Below are positions 1-11,736 of a DNA stretch of 64,000 nucleotides, one piece after another. Origin of the DNA: Auanema rhodensis. Its lineage: Eukaryota > Nematoda > Chromadorea > Rhabditida > Rhabditidae. Every line of letters begins with the position of its first letter. The first letter of the stretch is position 1. Position numbers and translations under genes: made by a program. The notes below the pieces were generated by a model that did no database searches, was not told where the DNA came from, and saw only the letters and a program-made list of their open reading frames with translations. The stretch covers positions 16,283,267 through 16,347,266 of the forward strand of contig OZ059898.1 in the NCBI GenBank assembly GCA_964057225.1. Direction: 5' to 3'.

Positions 1-43
1 TAAGTTCAACTTTTAATCCGCATTTATTTCTGTCTTTTTCCAG

Positions 44-1360
44 TATGTTCTTGTTATTCCTAAGCCTGAAGTATCGGATAATGGAGAATTAACTTACAAC
101 TTAATTGTTGTTACGGATCTTGATCATGACAGTAAAAGCACTACCAAGAAAAATACTTGGGAGAGTCATGTTAAATTAGGAAAATTGAAACTCTCGTACG
201 CTACTTCCATATAAATATTTTTTATTATACTATTTGTTCCAGAAAAGAAATGAAATCAGCTGAGCTAACTTGGGATGAATCTAGTGAATTCCCTGTTAAA
301 ACGTATATTTAAAAATATTCTTCTCTTCTCATCTTTCATATTTAGACAAATTTCTGCTGGAGGTCGAGCTATGGAACTTTCCGACTTATGCATATTCAAT
401 GGAAAATTACTTTCCATTGACGATAGAACAGGCATTGTCTATGTAATTGACCAAAAAACTGTATGTTTTTTCTGCTTTAAATTATTTTTTAATGATTTGT
501 TTTGAGGCTTACCCTTGGGTTATTTTAAATGATGGACCTGGAAATGTTACCAAAGGATTCAAGGGAGAGTGGATGACAGTAAAAGATAGCATGTTATATG
601 TAGGAGGATTAGGAAAAGTAAGGAAAAAAAAAGAAAATAAAGTTAAAATTTTCATTTGAAGGAATGGACTACTACTACTGGAGAATATGTAAACGATCAT
701 CCAATGTGGGTGAAAGTTGTTTCTACTAAGGGAGAGGCAAGTTCCAACTTCTATTATATCTTACAGTTAGCTGTTGTTTTAGGTTCAGCACATAAACTGG
801 TACAATGCATTTGTCGAGGTTAGGAAAGCATTAGATATTGAATACCCTGGGTACATGATCCATGAAGCTGTTCAGTGGTCTGCTACGTAAGTGTTTCTTC
901 TTCAAAGTTCAAATATAGAATTTCTTCAGACATAAGAAGTGGTTCTTCCTTCCCCGTAGAGCTAGCAAAGAAAAATATGATGAAACCGCCGATGAGACCA
1001 GGTAATGTCTTACGAAATGTTTTTTTTCCTTACACACATGTTTACAGAGGAGTCTCCGTTCTTATCGAAGGAAGCGAAGATTTAACTAGCTTCAAAGCTC
1101 ATAATGTTGGTGTCAACCCAGACCCGGCCAGAGGATTTTCAGCTTTCCAAGTATTTTGTTGAAAGTTGATGAAATTAGAACCGATCTTTTAGTTCATTCC
1201 TGGTACAGAAGATAGATTGATTATTGGACTGAAAAGTGAGGAAAAGGATGGAAAGCCAGTCGCTAGCTATGCTACCGTATTTGATGTCGAAGGAAATGTA
1301 ATTCTTCCAGACACTCCCTTAAGTGGAGCTTATAAATACGAAGGAATCAGCTTCTTCTAA
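44..1360 (+). CDS. Soluble calcium-activated nucleotidase (apyrase, CANT1/APY-1 type), 5' end outside window
   Basis: Calcium-dependent nucleoside diphosphatase; the family hydrolyses UDP and GDP in the ER/Golgi lumen, supporting glycoprotein folding and sugar-nucleotide exchange, or is secreted. I join nine exons: 44-195, 243-302, 346-460, 507-617, 662-736, 783-886, 930-1001, 1048-1150 and 1193-1360. All phases agree and give 319 residues to TAA at 1358. Family landmarks run in order: [56 protein letters not shown]-like (here [10 protein letters not shown]), GFSAFQFIPGTED and YEGISFF at the C-terminus. These follow human CANT1 almost block for block as I remember it. The first visible exon starts after an acceptor at 43, so the N-terminus and any signal anchor lie upstream. 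Intron 737-782 has a GC donor. A possible AATAAA poly(A) signal lies at 1444. Family identity is very secure. Confidence 0.95.
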
Positions 1361-1549
1361 TTTACTTAAATTCATCTCCTTATATTCCGCATTTTCAATA
1401 ATTTTTACTTGTTCTACTTGTGGGTTGAGATTTAGGTAGAAACAATAAATTATGTCTTACATGATGCATGCATATGTAGTGTTATGATTGTCCTGTTGTT
1501 TCTTTGTCTATGTGATATGTTTATAAAATATTATTAATTCTTTTTACAG
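1361..1549 (+). other. Short same-strand intergenic gap, possible operon spacer
   Basis: This 189-bp AT-rich gap holds the apyrase 3' end with an AATAAA at 1444 and ends in a pyrimidine-rich acceptor (ttctttttacag) at 1549. I see no exon in it. Read upstream in the frame of the next gene, it meets a TGA near 1512, so the next gene does not simply start here. The spacing would suit a nematode operon with trans-splicing at 1549, but that is inference. Confidence 0.5.
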
Positions 1550-2832
1550 ATCAAGCCTCACTTGTTCATAAAACTTTACTTAAGAAAGCTAACATCAAAT
1601 GGGGTGATAAGGAAGAACGAGCATTACAATTCCATTTTGGAAATATTGAATTCTCTTGCGGAGCTAAAATGAAAGACGTGAGTTTGTTTTTAATTTTTAA
1701 ATCTAAGTTCTTTTGTTTTAGGTTTCTTGGCGTCATTGGGATCAGAACGAAGCCGTGGCTTTGTTTGCTGGATCTCATGCTTTGCTAACTGATGGTTCTT
1801 CAGTAAATTTTAAAGATATGTGCGCACAAATGAAAATTATTTTCAGGAAGTTCTGAAAAAGCTTTCAGCAGGTACTGATATTCGTACTAATCATGAGGTT
1901 AATCGTGTAGAATGGTCTAATGATAAGAAAAAAGTATCCGTATTTTGTTCAAATGGTAAAAAACTAGTCGGTGATAAGGTGTGTACTTTTTTTTTTAATT
2001 TCACAAAAGTTTTGCTCAGGTTCTAATTGCTCTTCCCTTATCTGTTGTACAAAAACAGTCTGTAGTATTTGATCCCGTATTACCAAAAGCAAAGAAGCAT
2101 GCTTTAACTAAAATAGGAGCTGGACTTATCGAAAAGGTGTGTTATTTCTGTGGAAAAGTTAAATATCTTTTTCAGGTTGCTGTGAAATTTCCCAGAAAAT
2201 TTTGGGCTTCAGTTACAAAAGATGGTGAATGCAATTACTTCAGCTTAGTGCCAAAAAAGGGTATGGATCGTGGACTCTTCAATATGTTTTACGATTTTTC
2301 TAGTAGGGTAAGAGTTCTATCCTTGTCTTCAATCGTGAATTGTAAATCTTAAATTGTTTTTAGGGTTCTCCAACTAAACAACAAAAACATGTTTTAATGT
2401 CATATGTATGTGGTGATAGTGTTAATATGGTTAATCAGATGAGTGATGTTGAAGTTGTTGATCATTTCGTTGATGTTTTGCGATCAATGTTCCCTGATGA
2501 GGTGAGTATATAAACATTTATATCAGTGTAATCATTGTTATTGATAGGATGTTCCTGACCCTGAAGGTCATGTGGTTACCCATTGGGGTCGTGATCCTCA
2601 CATAGGAATGTCTTATTCATATGTTCGTGTTGGAGGTAAAGGGGAACATTATGATTGTTTAGCCTCTTCTGAGAATAAAAAACTTTATTTTGCGGGTGAA
2701 GTAAGTGCTTTTCGATTTCAATTAGATTCTGCTGTATTTCAGCATACCAATCGCTTTTTCCCTCAAACGATGACAGGCGCTTATTTGAGTGGTTTACGAG
2801 AAGCTGGAAAAATGTTGGAAGACATACAATAA
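1550..2832 (+). CDS. Flavin amine oxidase, KDM1B/AMX-1-like histone demethylase C-terminal half; N-terminal half not found
   Basis: FAD-dependent lysine-specific histone demethylase family, closest by memory to human KDM1B (LSD2) and C. elegans AMX-1. Eight exons (1550-1677, 1722-1802, 1847-1978, 2020-2136, 2176-2307, 2364-2501, 2548-2700, 2743-2832) join in one frame for about 322 residues to TAA at 2830. KDM1B-like blocks include [38 protein letters not shown] (the Lys of IEK matches the lysine near the flavin), [21 protein letters not shown] and the closing FAD motif [20 protein letters not shown]. The zinc finger, SWIRM domain and N-terminal GxGxxG Rossmann motif are absent. The first exon opens in phase 1 straight after an acceptor, and only 189 bp separates it from the apyrase stop. 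It may be a truncated copy, a gene whose 5' exons lie upstream of the apyrase, or a trans-spliced short form starting at Met 1669. Family call is secure; gene completeness is not. Confidence 0.88.
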
Positions 2833-3125
2833 GTTTTAGCTTAGCTTAGTTTAGTTATTGTTGTTCAAAAATTGTTATACTCGTAGTTATGAAACGAATG
2901 TGCCAATATTCATGATCTCTGTTTTCAAACTATTCATATATATTGAAATTATTTATTCTTATTCGCATAATTGCTTATAAATATTATAGATAACATTAGT
3001 TTTAAGATTCTTAATTTACATTATAAATTAGGTTATTCGTATCAAATATATAATACAGATAAGTTCAATTAAATTATAAATAAATGTTGCTCAATGAGAA
3101 GCTCCTAAGTTATAGTTATAACTAC
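2833..3125. other. Convergent 3' intergenic region
   Basis: AT-rich stretch between the amine oxidase stop (+) and the stop of the cysteine-rich gene (-). A plus-strand AATAAA lies near 3078. I see no coding sequence or structured element. Confidence 0.5.
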
Positions 3126-6100
3126 TTAACATTTACCTCCATTGAGGAGAGCTTTAAGATTGTCTTGAGCATCAGCATCTAACCAGAATGAATCTTCATC
3201 ATCGTGCATACAGTATGCACCAGATTCATGAAATCCACGAGGACATTGCGAAACTGGAAATACATATAGTCAATAAATTTTTATCTGGAATTGCATATTG
3301 CAAAGTAAGGAATATAAAACTTACAGCATCTTCCGTATAATAGCATTCCGTCCTTACATTGACACTGAGCGACGTTTTTATCACTCTTTCTCTTTTCGCA
3401 ATACGTATTTGGACATCTGGATGAGCATTCAATGTCTGTGGAACATCCATACTCTCCTGGCCACAATTTCCTTAACAATATAATTATGATATAAGTACAA
3501 AAAAAGATATTTCTTACATTCTACATACACCGTTAATACATTTTTCATTGGGTAAACAAGTGCTATCAGGATCAATTCCTAGATCTGTAGAGTTGGAAAG
3601 GCAATTACGAACTTGAGCAACATTGAAGAATACTATAAAAGAAGTGAATGCATAAAAAATACCAATAAATGCTTACATGGCTGATCAGTAATATTTCCTG
3701 TTGGAGCAAAGATTGGACGTCTTCTAGCAGTTGAAAAGACAAATCTGGAAAAAAAACAGTCCCTTAGAAAGTGCTCAGTATACTTACTTGCAAGGAGATC
3801 CGTACTGATCACATCCATTTCTAGCAATGGTAAGAACATTTGGTGGCATACGGATACATGATGCCCCGTTGGAAGATGAACCACTACTGCAAGCACATAC
3901 ACCTTGAACACACTGAGAACATCCATTGTCATATCCATTACATTGGGTGGATGCTTGACATGTTGATCCAGGAACTTGATTGTATATAGTTGTAGCTAAA
4001 ATAGATAAATGTCTTAAGAAGAAGAATATTTGAAGTCTTACCTGAGCTGCAACATGTTCCCATAGCACAAGATGATCCAGTTGGACATACACTATTGGCT
4101 GAACATTGGCAAATAGCTGTAGATCTTTGAGGGCAAACTGGCTCCATTGAAAGTGGGCAGCATCCTCCTAATGGAGTACATCCATACCCAGGAGGACACT
4201 CTGTACCACGGTTACAACGTTGAGCCGATCGTCCGCCGTTTGGACACAAAGGTAAAGGTTCTTGGCAACATCCTCGTCCTTCACATACATATCCTATTGG
4301 GCAAGAATTTCCAGTTCCACACACGGATGCAGCAATAGATCCAGTAGAACACATTGGTATCGGGCAACAAACTCCATTTTCGCATTGCTAAAGAAAAAAT
4401 AAGAAAAATACTGGATTTTAACCCTCTTACATGACCAGGAGAGCAACCAATGCCCATTTGGCATCTCTGAGATGCAATCAAACCGGAAGGACACCTTGGC
4501 AATGGACAGCAGCCACCATTGATGCATTCAGACCCGCTGGAACATGCTCCTGTACAAGCAGATAAGGCAACAATTCCTAAGAAAATACAATAATTAAAAA
4601 AAAATTATAACTTTTTTGAATGGTACCTGATGGGCATTGAGGAAGTGGACAACAACCTCCATTCATACATGAATGGCCTGATGGACAGCAGTTAGTGCAA
4701 CCTCCTGAGCAACTGAAAAGTTTTGAAAAGTAATATGGGAAAAGGAATGAAGATAAGTACCGTTGAGTACTGACAACATTATTGGAACACATTGGTAACG
4801 GACAACAAGCTCCATCAGCACATTCAACTCCAACACGGCCACAGTCAAGAGTTCTTGAGCAAACACCTGAAGAAAACAAGAAGTAAATGAGTAATACCAT
4901 AAATCTGTTCGTACCAAGAGAAATAATTCCATTTGGACATCTAGGAAGTGGACAGCATAATCCGTCAAGACATGACAAACCAGATCCACAAATACGTCCT
5001 TTAGTGCAACGAGAAGCTGCTTGAACACCGGTAGGGCAGAAAGGATTAGGACAGCATCCACCGTTAGAGCATTCCATTTTAGGTCCACATTCCTAAAAGT
5101 AAGCAGAGTTAAATAAGAGATTGAAGTTGAAATATCAATTTAAAGAACTTACTGAATCAACATAACAACGTTTATTACTCTGTTGTCCGTTACTACATAC
5201 AGGAAGCTTGATGTTTTCTTGGCAGCAAGAGCCATGCTGCTTGAAGCATTGACCAGTCCCACAAGATCCAGAAGCACAAAATCCTACTGGGTTCTATAAG
5301 AACAATATTAGTATCAATATCAAACAAATAATTAAAAAATACCATTCCAGATGGGCAGGACAAAGGACAACATGCTCCTTGATAACAAGCTAATCCATTT
5401 CCACATCCATTTCCACAAGGTGTAGTGGCTGGTGATCCATCTAGAATGCAATATAAGCTATTAATTTCTCATCTTTTATATTATTACTTGGACAAAGTAA
5501 AACAACATTGTAAACAATATCAGTTGATGGTTGAGTAGCTGATGGACAGCACATATTCATTGCTTGATTACATAATGTTCCACTAGGGCACGAGCCACAT
5601 ACTCCAACAGGAGGAGAATATGATCCTGGGCATAAAGCTGAAATGAATTTTGCAAATAAAGAAAAAATCTTTTTTTTTTCATTATTAACAACCGCCGGAA
5701 TTGAATGTAAAATTCGAAAAATTATTCTATGAGCTATTGAAAAATCATGTGAGTACCACGCTTTTATGAAAATCAACCAAAATTCTTACTAATTTGAATA
5801 GTTGGTTGAGCTGGTTGATTAATGTTACCAACAGGTAATGGACAACATCCAATTCCGGGAGCGCATGTGGAGTCTGTAAACTATCTTTATAGACAATCCG
5901 AAATAATAGTTTGAACAAACATTGAGGACAAGTTTCTGTACACGACGCCAATGGAGCAATATGCGATCCAGGACAAACTGAAATCAACAAGTTTTCTTTC
6001 TTATTCTATCTATTTTTTGAAAAGGCGGTTTAAGGACTTCTCAAATAGAAAAGTGAACCAAGAACTTTCAATCTGTATTGGAAGGTGTTTCACTTACGAG

Positions 6101-7682
6101 GTGCTTGATTCTGGATGAAATTTCCTGTGATAACATCAGTTCGTTGACAACAAACATTCTGAAACAATTATTATAGAAATATGATAGTTATTAAAAAGTT
6201 TTTACGTTTTGACATGTGGTTACACCTGGGCAGGAATTTGAAACTGCTGCTTGGGCACAGCTACATACAGGAATCTGAAGTAACTTATTGCGCATAACCA
6301 TATATATTTAATATATAAAGAGACCTGTTGTGATCCGCATGCATTTTGAGAAGCAAGTGGAATACAGACAGCAGCATTAGAATCAAATACAGTACCAGTA
6401 GCGCAAGGTAACCGTTGCCATTCACCACAACCAGCACTAGAAATATTTTTTTGTAAAAGTATAATATGCAACAGAAATCATACGTAGTAGATTGTGCAGC
6501 ACATTGAAGGAAATAAGCATTACTTGCTGTATCTCGTTGAAGTTGAGCTGTTAACCAATTACATGGAGAACCAACCAATGGATTGGTGTTTGCAGCTAAA
6601 TTATTATTTTGGATCAGATTTACATGTATAAACTACCTGAACAAGGTGTTTGACATCCGTTCGTGTTAGGATTCTGACTACAAGTCGCTTGTTGTCGTCG
6701 GAAAGTTTTTCGATCAACACAACGTTGCTTTCCTTCATCAAATTCGTGTCCTTGAGGACAATCTCGAAGGTTCCAAACTCCCAGATACTTATTCTTCAAG
6801 CTATATCCTTCGATCTATGTATTTACTAAATAAGTTTGCCTAATAGTTAAATGAAAACCTCTTCTTTTCCCAGTGGAGAACATTCGTAAAACTGGGATGA
6901 GTTATCGGCTTTTCGAAAATGCTCAACTGTCATACAAACATGTCCAGACGCAACGTTAGCTTCTATAATTAAAACTTAACAGATAAAGAGAAAAACTATG
7001 AATTTCAAGTGTTTGTTCTGCTTCCAAAAAAGCTGATCCATATTTTTCAAAAAATAAAAACGTTAAGCTAAAGCTTAGCATATAGAAGTAAGTCTAGTTT
7101 TGATTTTTGAACTATTAAAAGAAAAATACGACAGTTTGAAAAGCGAAAAGGAAACAGGTAAAAATCCCAAATTCTCATGTTTCTTATGCATTTTTTCTTT
7201 GGAATACAACAAAAAAAAGAAAACAATTGCCGTTCATTTGTTCACAATACCAAACAGAAGGAACATCTGATCTATTTGTTCTTGTAATTTTAAAATGAAC
7301 ATAAGAGAAAAAGCTCAAATAAGAAAATGAGAGAGAAACAATGTTGAAGATGGAAAATGTACTCTAAAGATTAGACAAAATCTGAAAGAGCCGACTCAAA
7401 AGGCCTTGATAATAGATGAATCGGGACAACAAACACTGAATATACCAATGTATTTCATTTCATTTCTTATAAATTCTTGAAAATGAAATGTCCAAGTTCA
7501 ATAATACAATTAGATGAACATATTTAGAAAAAAAAATTGTGTATTATGGAACAAACAATTGAGAAGAAAATGTGTTTTTGAGATGAAACGAGATAAATAT
7601 GGAATGAAAATTCATTGTTAGACTTACCATTTGATGAGGCTATTTGAAAATGTGCAAATAGTAAATAGAATATTAAGAACAT
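3126..7682 (-). CDS. Secreted cysteine-rich protein with lustrin-like repeats
   Basis: Multi-exon minus-strand gene for a secreted protein of roughly 850 residues (my estimate). Exon 1 (7682-7628) encodes a clear signal peptide, MFLIFYLLFAHFQIASSN. Exons I traced next are 6962-6859, 6814-6637, 6595-6484, 6436-6325, 6274-6206, 6158-6098 and one from 5977; more continue to TAA at 3126. The N-terminal part has two small cysteine modules (one with CxxWL...CGEW...C) that resemble chitin-binding-type folds. The middle has many lustrin-like modules, about 40-50 residues each, with C-P-x-G...C...G..C....CCP spacing, for example GGCCPLPQCPSG and DGLCCPLPRCPNG. The C-terminal part has EB-like modules (GCSTDIECSSRCPNTYC) and ends NGGKC. 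No membrane segment follows the signal peptide. Nematode proteins of this type are assumed to be extracellular matrix or cuticle associated; the exact role is unknown. A 665-bp first intron may hold regulatory DNA. The exon map in the middle is approximate. Confidence 0.85.
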
Positions 7683-7942
7683 TATAGAATAATATTTCGT
7701 TTAGAACTTGAGAGTATGATGATGATGATAGACACACTACTAATAGGTTTCTGTTAGTTTCAGAACACAGAACCTTCTCTTTCCGGAGAACTGTCCGGTT
7801 GAAACGGTATTTATGTACCGCGTTCAACAGACTAGACTGGACAACCGGTCTGAAGCTGAGGAGCGCGACGTGCCCCTAGGCAATAGCACTGTTATTTCTC
7901 TGGTACTCTACGCCTGATTTTCGCATCTCTCGACCTTTGCTC
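7683..7942. promoter_or_regulatory. Divergent promoter region, GC-richer than surroundings
   Basis: About 260 bp between the signal-peptide exon of the cysteine-rich gene (-) and a candidate plus-strand ORF. Base composition is visibly less AT-rich than the flanks. It holds nested inverted repeats at 7792-7843. No convincing TATA box is seen. Assignment as a promoter rests on position only. Confidence 0.45.
7792..7843. repeat. Nested imperfect palindrome
   Basis: Inner arms GTTGAA-A-CGGTA and TACCG-CG-TTCAAC (7798-7828) close on a short AT-rich loop. Outer arms TGTCC (7792-7796) and GGACA (7839-7843) flank them. A separate CCGG...CCGG pair lies at about 7783-7798. It could form a hairpin or bind a dimeric factor; neither is shown. 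Confidence 0.6.
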
Positions 7943-8296
7943 ATGAGTTCTTCGGAACTCTCCAATAGTCTGTCTGATTTTCTTCAGGGGTATAGTGTCA
8001 GAAATGTTCATTTTTTGATCTCTAGGTACAACTTGAAGACCATTTTCACTGATAATCAACCTGAAATCTCTCGATCAAACTCCAGATTTATGATGTCATC
8101 TGAATTTATTTAGATAGTCTTCATGTGCTTCGTCATAATTCTTTGAGTTTGCTTCCGTATGATGATGATGCAGTTGATGACATGGAAGACTGGATTCACT
8201 TTAAAGTCACTTTGATTACTCATCCTAGCTTCATGCGTGAGTCATAATTGCTAAAAACTTTCCGTATATTATATGTATCTTTCAGAATATATTTAA
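7943..8296 (+). CDS. Candidate small gene of unknown function, frame broken
   Basis: From ATG 7943 an ORF of 56 codons (starting MSSSELSNSLSDFLQGYS) runs to TAG at 8111. A second coding-like stretch in another frame, 8112-8236 (containing LPYDDDAVDDMEDWIHFKVT), ends at a good donor GTGAGT at 8237. An acceptor (tttcag) at 8285 would add three residues and a TAA. The two halves do not join through a normal intron: the only GT close to the break leaves about 20 bp, and other donors give weak sites. So this is either a gene with an unseen intron choice, a frameshifted pseudogene, a sequence error, or chance. No family is recognised. The stretch is GC-richer than the desert that follows and faces away from the cysteine-rich gene. 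Confidence 0.3.
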
Positions 8297-9993
8297 AATC
8301 TATGGCAAACAGACAACTTCAGAAAATAATTTTCTTTAGAAGAACAGAATAATTATTTTTATTTTAAAATATTAAGAAAAAACGATTCATATATTACAAG
8401 TATAATTTAATTTTAATTCTTATTAAAAATACAAATTATGATTAGAAAGTAAAATTTAAATTGTAATATTAACAATGAATATCAAAATATTTACAATTTT
8501 GTAGTTAAAATTATGAAAAATACAAAAACAATTTATTTGAATTGTAGTTTTTCTAATTTAATAATACTTATTAATATAGAAAAAAATAATGATTATCTAA
8601 TTTTATTATATAAAATATTAATAAATCAATTTGAAATTTATTTAATTTATTAACTATATTTATATATTTTATATTGAAATAAATATTTTACATATATGTA
8701 TGTATGTATGTGTATCTATGTACATGTATAGATATCTTAATTGATTTTTTTTCTTCTTCTTTACAATAAAATTGTACTTATAAGCAAGTAATTTATATAT
8801 TTCATATCTAAAAATTATTATTTTTTTTCTTTTGTACTGTAAATTTATAACCAAATTTAGAGCAAATACTATATTATGTTATCAAATGATATTTTGATTT
8901 TCGTCTCGAAAAAAAAAGTAAAGAAATTGTTATTGTTTACGTTTCTTTTGACTATTCGTTTCGATTTCTGAACAATGAAAATTAAGCTCATTTTTCGATG
9001 TAAATCTGACTAAACTAATAGTAAATTTGATGAAAAAACAACATTTCCGAATAACAGTTGCACCATTTACAATTTGAGCCACACATACGCAGAATTCTGA
9101 ATATTGCTCAAGGTCACTTCAACTGTAATTTCATCACCTAGTTCTCTCTATGGTCTCACTCTCTCCCTCTCTCTTCATCTTTTGCAACCGTTTTCATTTT
9201 TAACGAATTTATATGAAAAGAACATCTGTTTAACTAATTGCTCTATTACAGCTGACACCATCTAATATATCATTTTTTACTTTCAATTTTCAATTTAAAT
9301 GTTATAAGTTGATAGTTAAAATTATTTTTATTATATTCATATAAAAGTTATAAATATTATATAAAATAATTTCTATTCTTTTCATATAATCAAAATAAAG
9401 ATTCTAAGATAATCATGTATGAAGAAATAGGAAATTAAAAGCTTATAAAGTTTTGAACCTAATCGTTATAGGTTTATACCATAATTAAGAATAATAACTA
9501 TCTTTATTGACTGTATTCATGTATATCTAACCCATTTAATGGTAGCGCAAACCTTATGAACTCTTTTGTAAAATCTTTACCATCCTTTCCTTCACTCATT
9601 CTTTCTCTGTTTCCTCCTTTTCAAGACATGTTTGCAATCCGACCTGCTTCTTATTGGCCCATTTATGGAAGTGAAAACGATGAATAATGTTCTTTTCGAA
9701 AATTTCAACTTTTCACTCGCAATACATTACCTTAGATTCCGTTCTCACCTTCATCAAGTTATTTCAGTTGAATAGGCCTTCTTCTGGCACTACATCTTAT
9801 AACTTTTCATAGAAATTATATTTTCTCCTTGATGTTTTATGTCTATTTAAAACCTTTTTGTACTATTTATTTCAGTTTAATCATCTTTTTACTTTCAAAA
9901 TAAACATATATCTATCTATCTAACTATATCTATATGAATACATTAAAATGATTTCTGACTGTCTATGCTTCTATATTCGTGTTCAATATACAA

Positions 9994-10031
9994 ACATTCA
10001 TTCATTCATTCATACATTCATACATACATAT
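9994..10031. repeat. (CATT)n/(CATA)n microsatellite
   Basis: Runs of cattcattcattcatt pass into cataca-type tetranucleotides. Simple repeat. Confidence 0.8.
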
Positions 10032-11703
10032 ATTAGCCAAGACAACATATATATATTTATATAAAATTGTGAACGAATCTTCTATTTAGCTCAAGTTTTT
10101 ATACTCTAATTCTTTTTCTAATACTATGCATTTTAAAAGTTCAACCACATTAGGACATGTCATTTACAATATTTTGCAATATCAATGAGCTAAAAGAGAT
10201 GAGAGATGTGCAAATGAAACACAATATGCTCTTCATTCTTTTACAACTAAATCTATTCATTCTCATCTATATCATTATCCAAATTTTATTTTTTTATTTC
10301 ATTTAATTTCCCTTGAAACTGCTTTGTTTTTGACTAATTGTGTGAATACTGTTTTCATATAATTCCCCGAATAATAAAGTTCGTTCAATCAAATTCAGTT
10401 ATTGACACTTAGCTCTCAATCATATCGTGGTACTAAGGCTCAAAAGAGCTGCTTATACATAACATAACCAACTAAATAAATAAATTTCTTTTCTACATCA
10501 ATCAATTATTCTCGTATTTCGTGTCTCCAATCTCATATCTATAATTTCCATTTACGAAATATTATTTTTGTTCAGAAAAAAGACTGAAAACGCTGCAAAT
10601 CTTTTAGAATACAATATAAATTGGGAAGACTGATAGCATATTTCATATTTCAGCTGACAAAAATGTTCTAAACTGTTGTCTTTTCATATTTTTTCTTTTA
10701 CAAATTCTGTTTTCAATATTCTTGTCAGTTCTTTGTTGTATTTCAGTTGTGGAATTAAGGAAATCAACAAAAACGAAATAATCATTATAGAAATAGGTAT
10801 GCAGTATCTATGGAAACCAGTAGAGTGAAGCAAAAATTTTCATTGGAAGGCTGTTCTTCAAGCTGCTCATACCCATAATTACAATAACTTTTTATCATAA
10901 TACCCATTTATATTTGAAAACTCAAAATATTTCAAATGGTTAATATCCACTGAATACATTAGATTATATAAATGTTATAAACTATATATTATAGTTAAAT
11001 TGTTATAGTTTTAAATAGATTACGATTTTTAATAATATAAATTTTCTAAAATTAAATTTTTCTTTTTATATTTTCTAAGCTGATTAAATAATGATTTGTG
11101 TTGGAAGTATTAAGCTAGACTTTTGTGTTTAACCTGGATTCATATATTGTTTGTCTTACTGACTAACATATATAACTTTTATATTTAAATTAAAAGAATT
11201 ATATATAAATATATATTTTTATAATTTATAATTCTTAATAATATTTTATCCTATTCATATTCTTTTTATTGTTACTGCTGACCAGCTATTCTTCTCTCTA
11301 ATACTAATTAAGTCATATTGAACAGACAAGAGAAGTGTACAAAAAAACTCAAAAAAGTTATTTGAATAGATGAAGAAAAAGAAGAAAAAAGAAGATGAAA
11401 AACAATAAAAGATGCATGGTCATATTAGCTGTCCATATTCTGTGGGAAAATATTATTTTCTCTTTATCAACTCATTTATTTCTTCAACTATCGTCTTAGT
11501 ATTCATTCTGTAGGAATTTTCATATCTTATTCTTTTAGCTTTGAATGAGCTAATAATTCTGTTTAGAAGAATACACTTTTTGTTTTTTTTTGTTTTTTTT
11601 TTCAAATAATATATATTCGTTATTCTGAATTCAAAATAATTTTACTTTTATTCCAATATTTTGTCTCATAATCGTTGATTGATCTATCATTTATATGAGC
11701 CCA

Positions 11704-11707
<4 letters not shown>

Positions 11708-11735
<28 letters not shown>

Positions 11736-11736
11736 G
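11708..11736. repeat. (TC)n microsatellite
   Basis: About 14 uninterrupted TC dinucleotides followed by a pyrimidine-rich stretch. Confidence 0.9.

Noticed and set aside
3298-3483. Plus-strand ORF opposite the cysteine-rich gene
   Set aside because: Antisense shadow of well-supported minus-strand exons.
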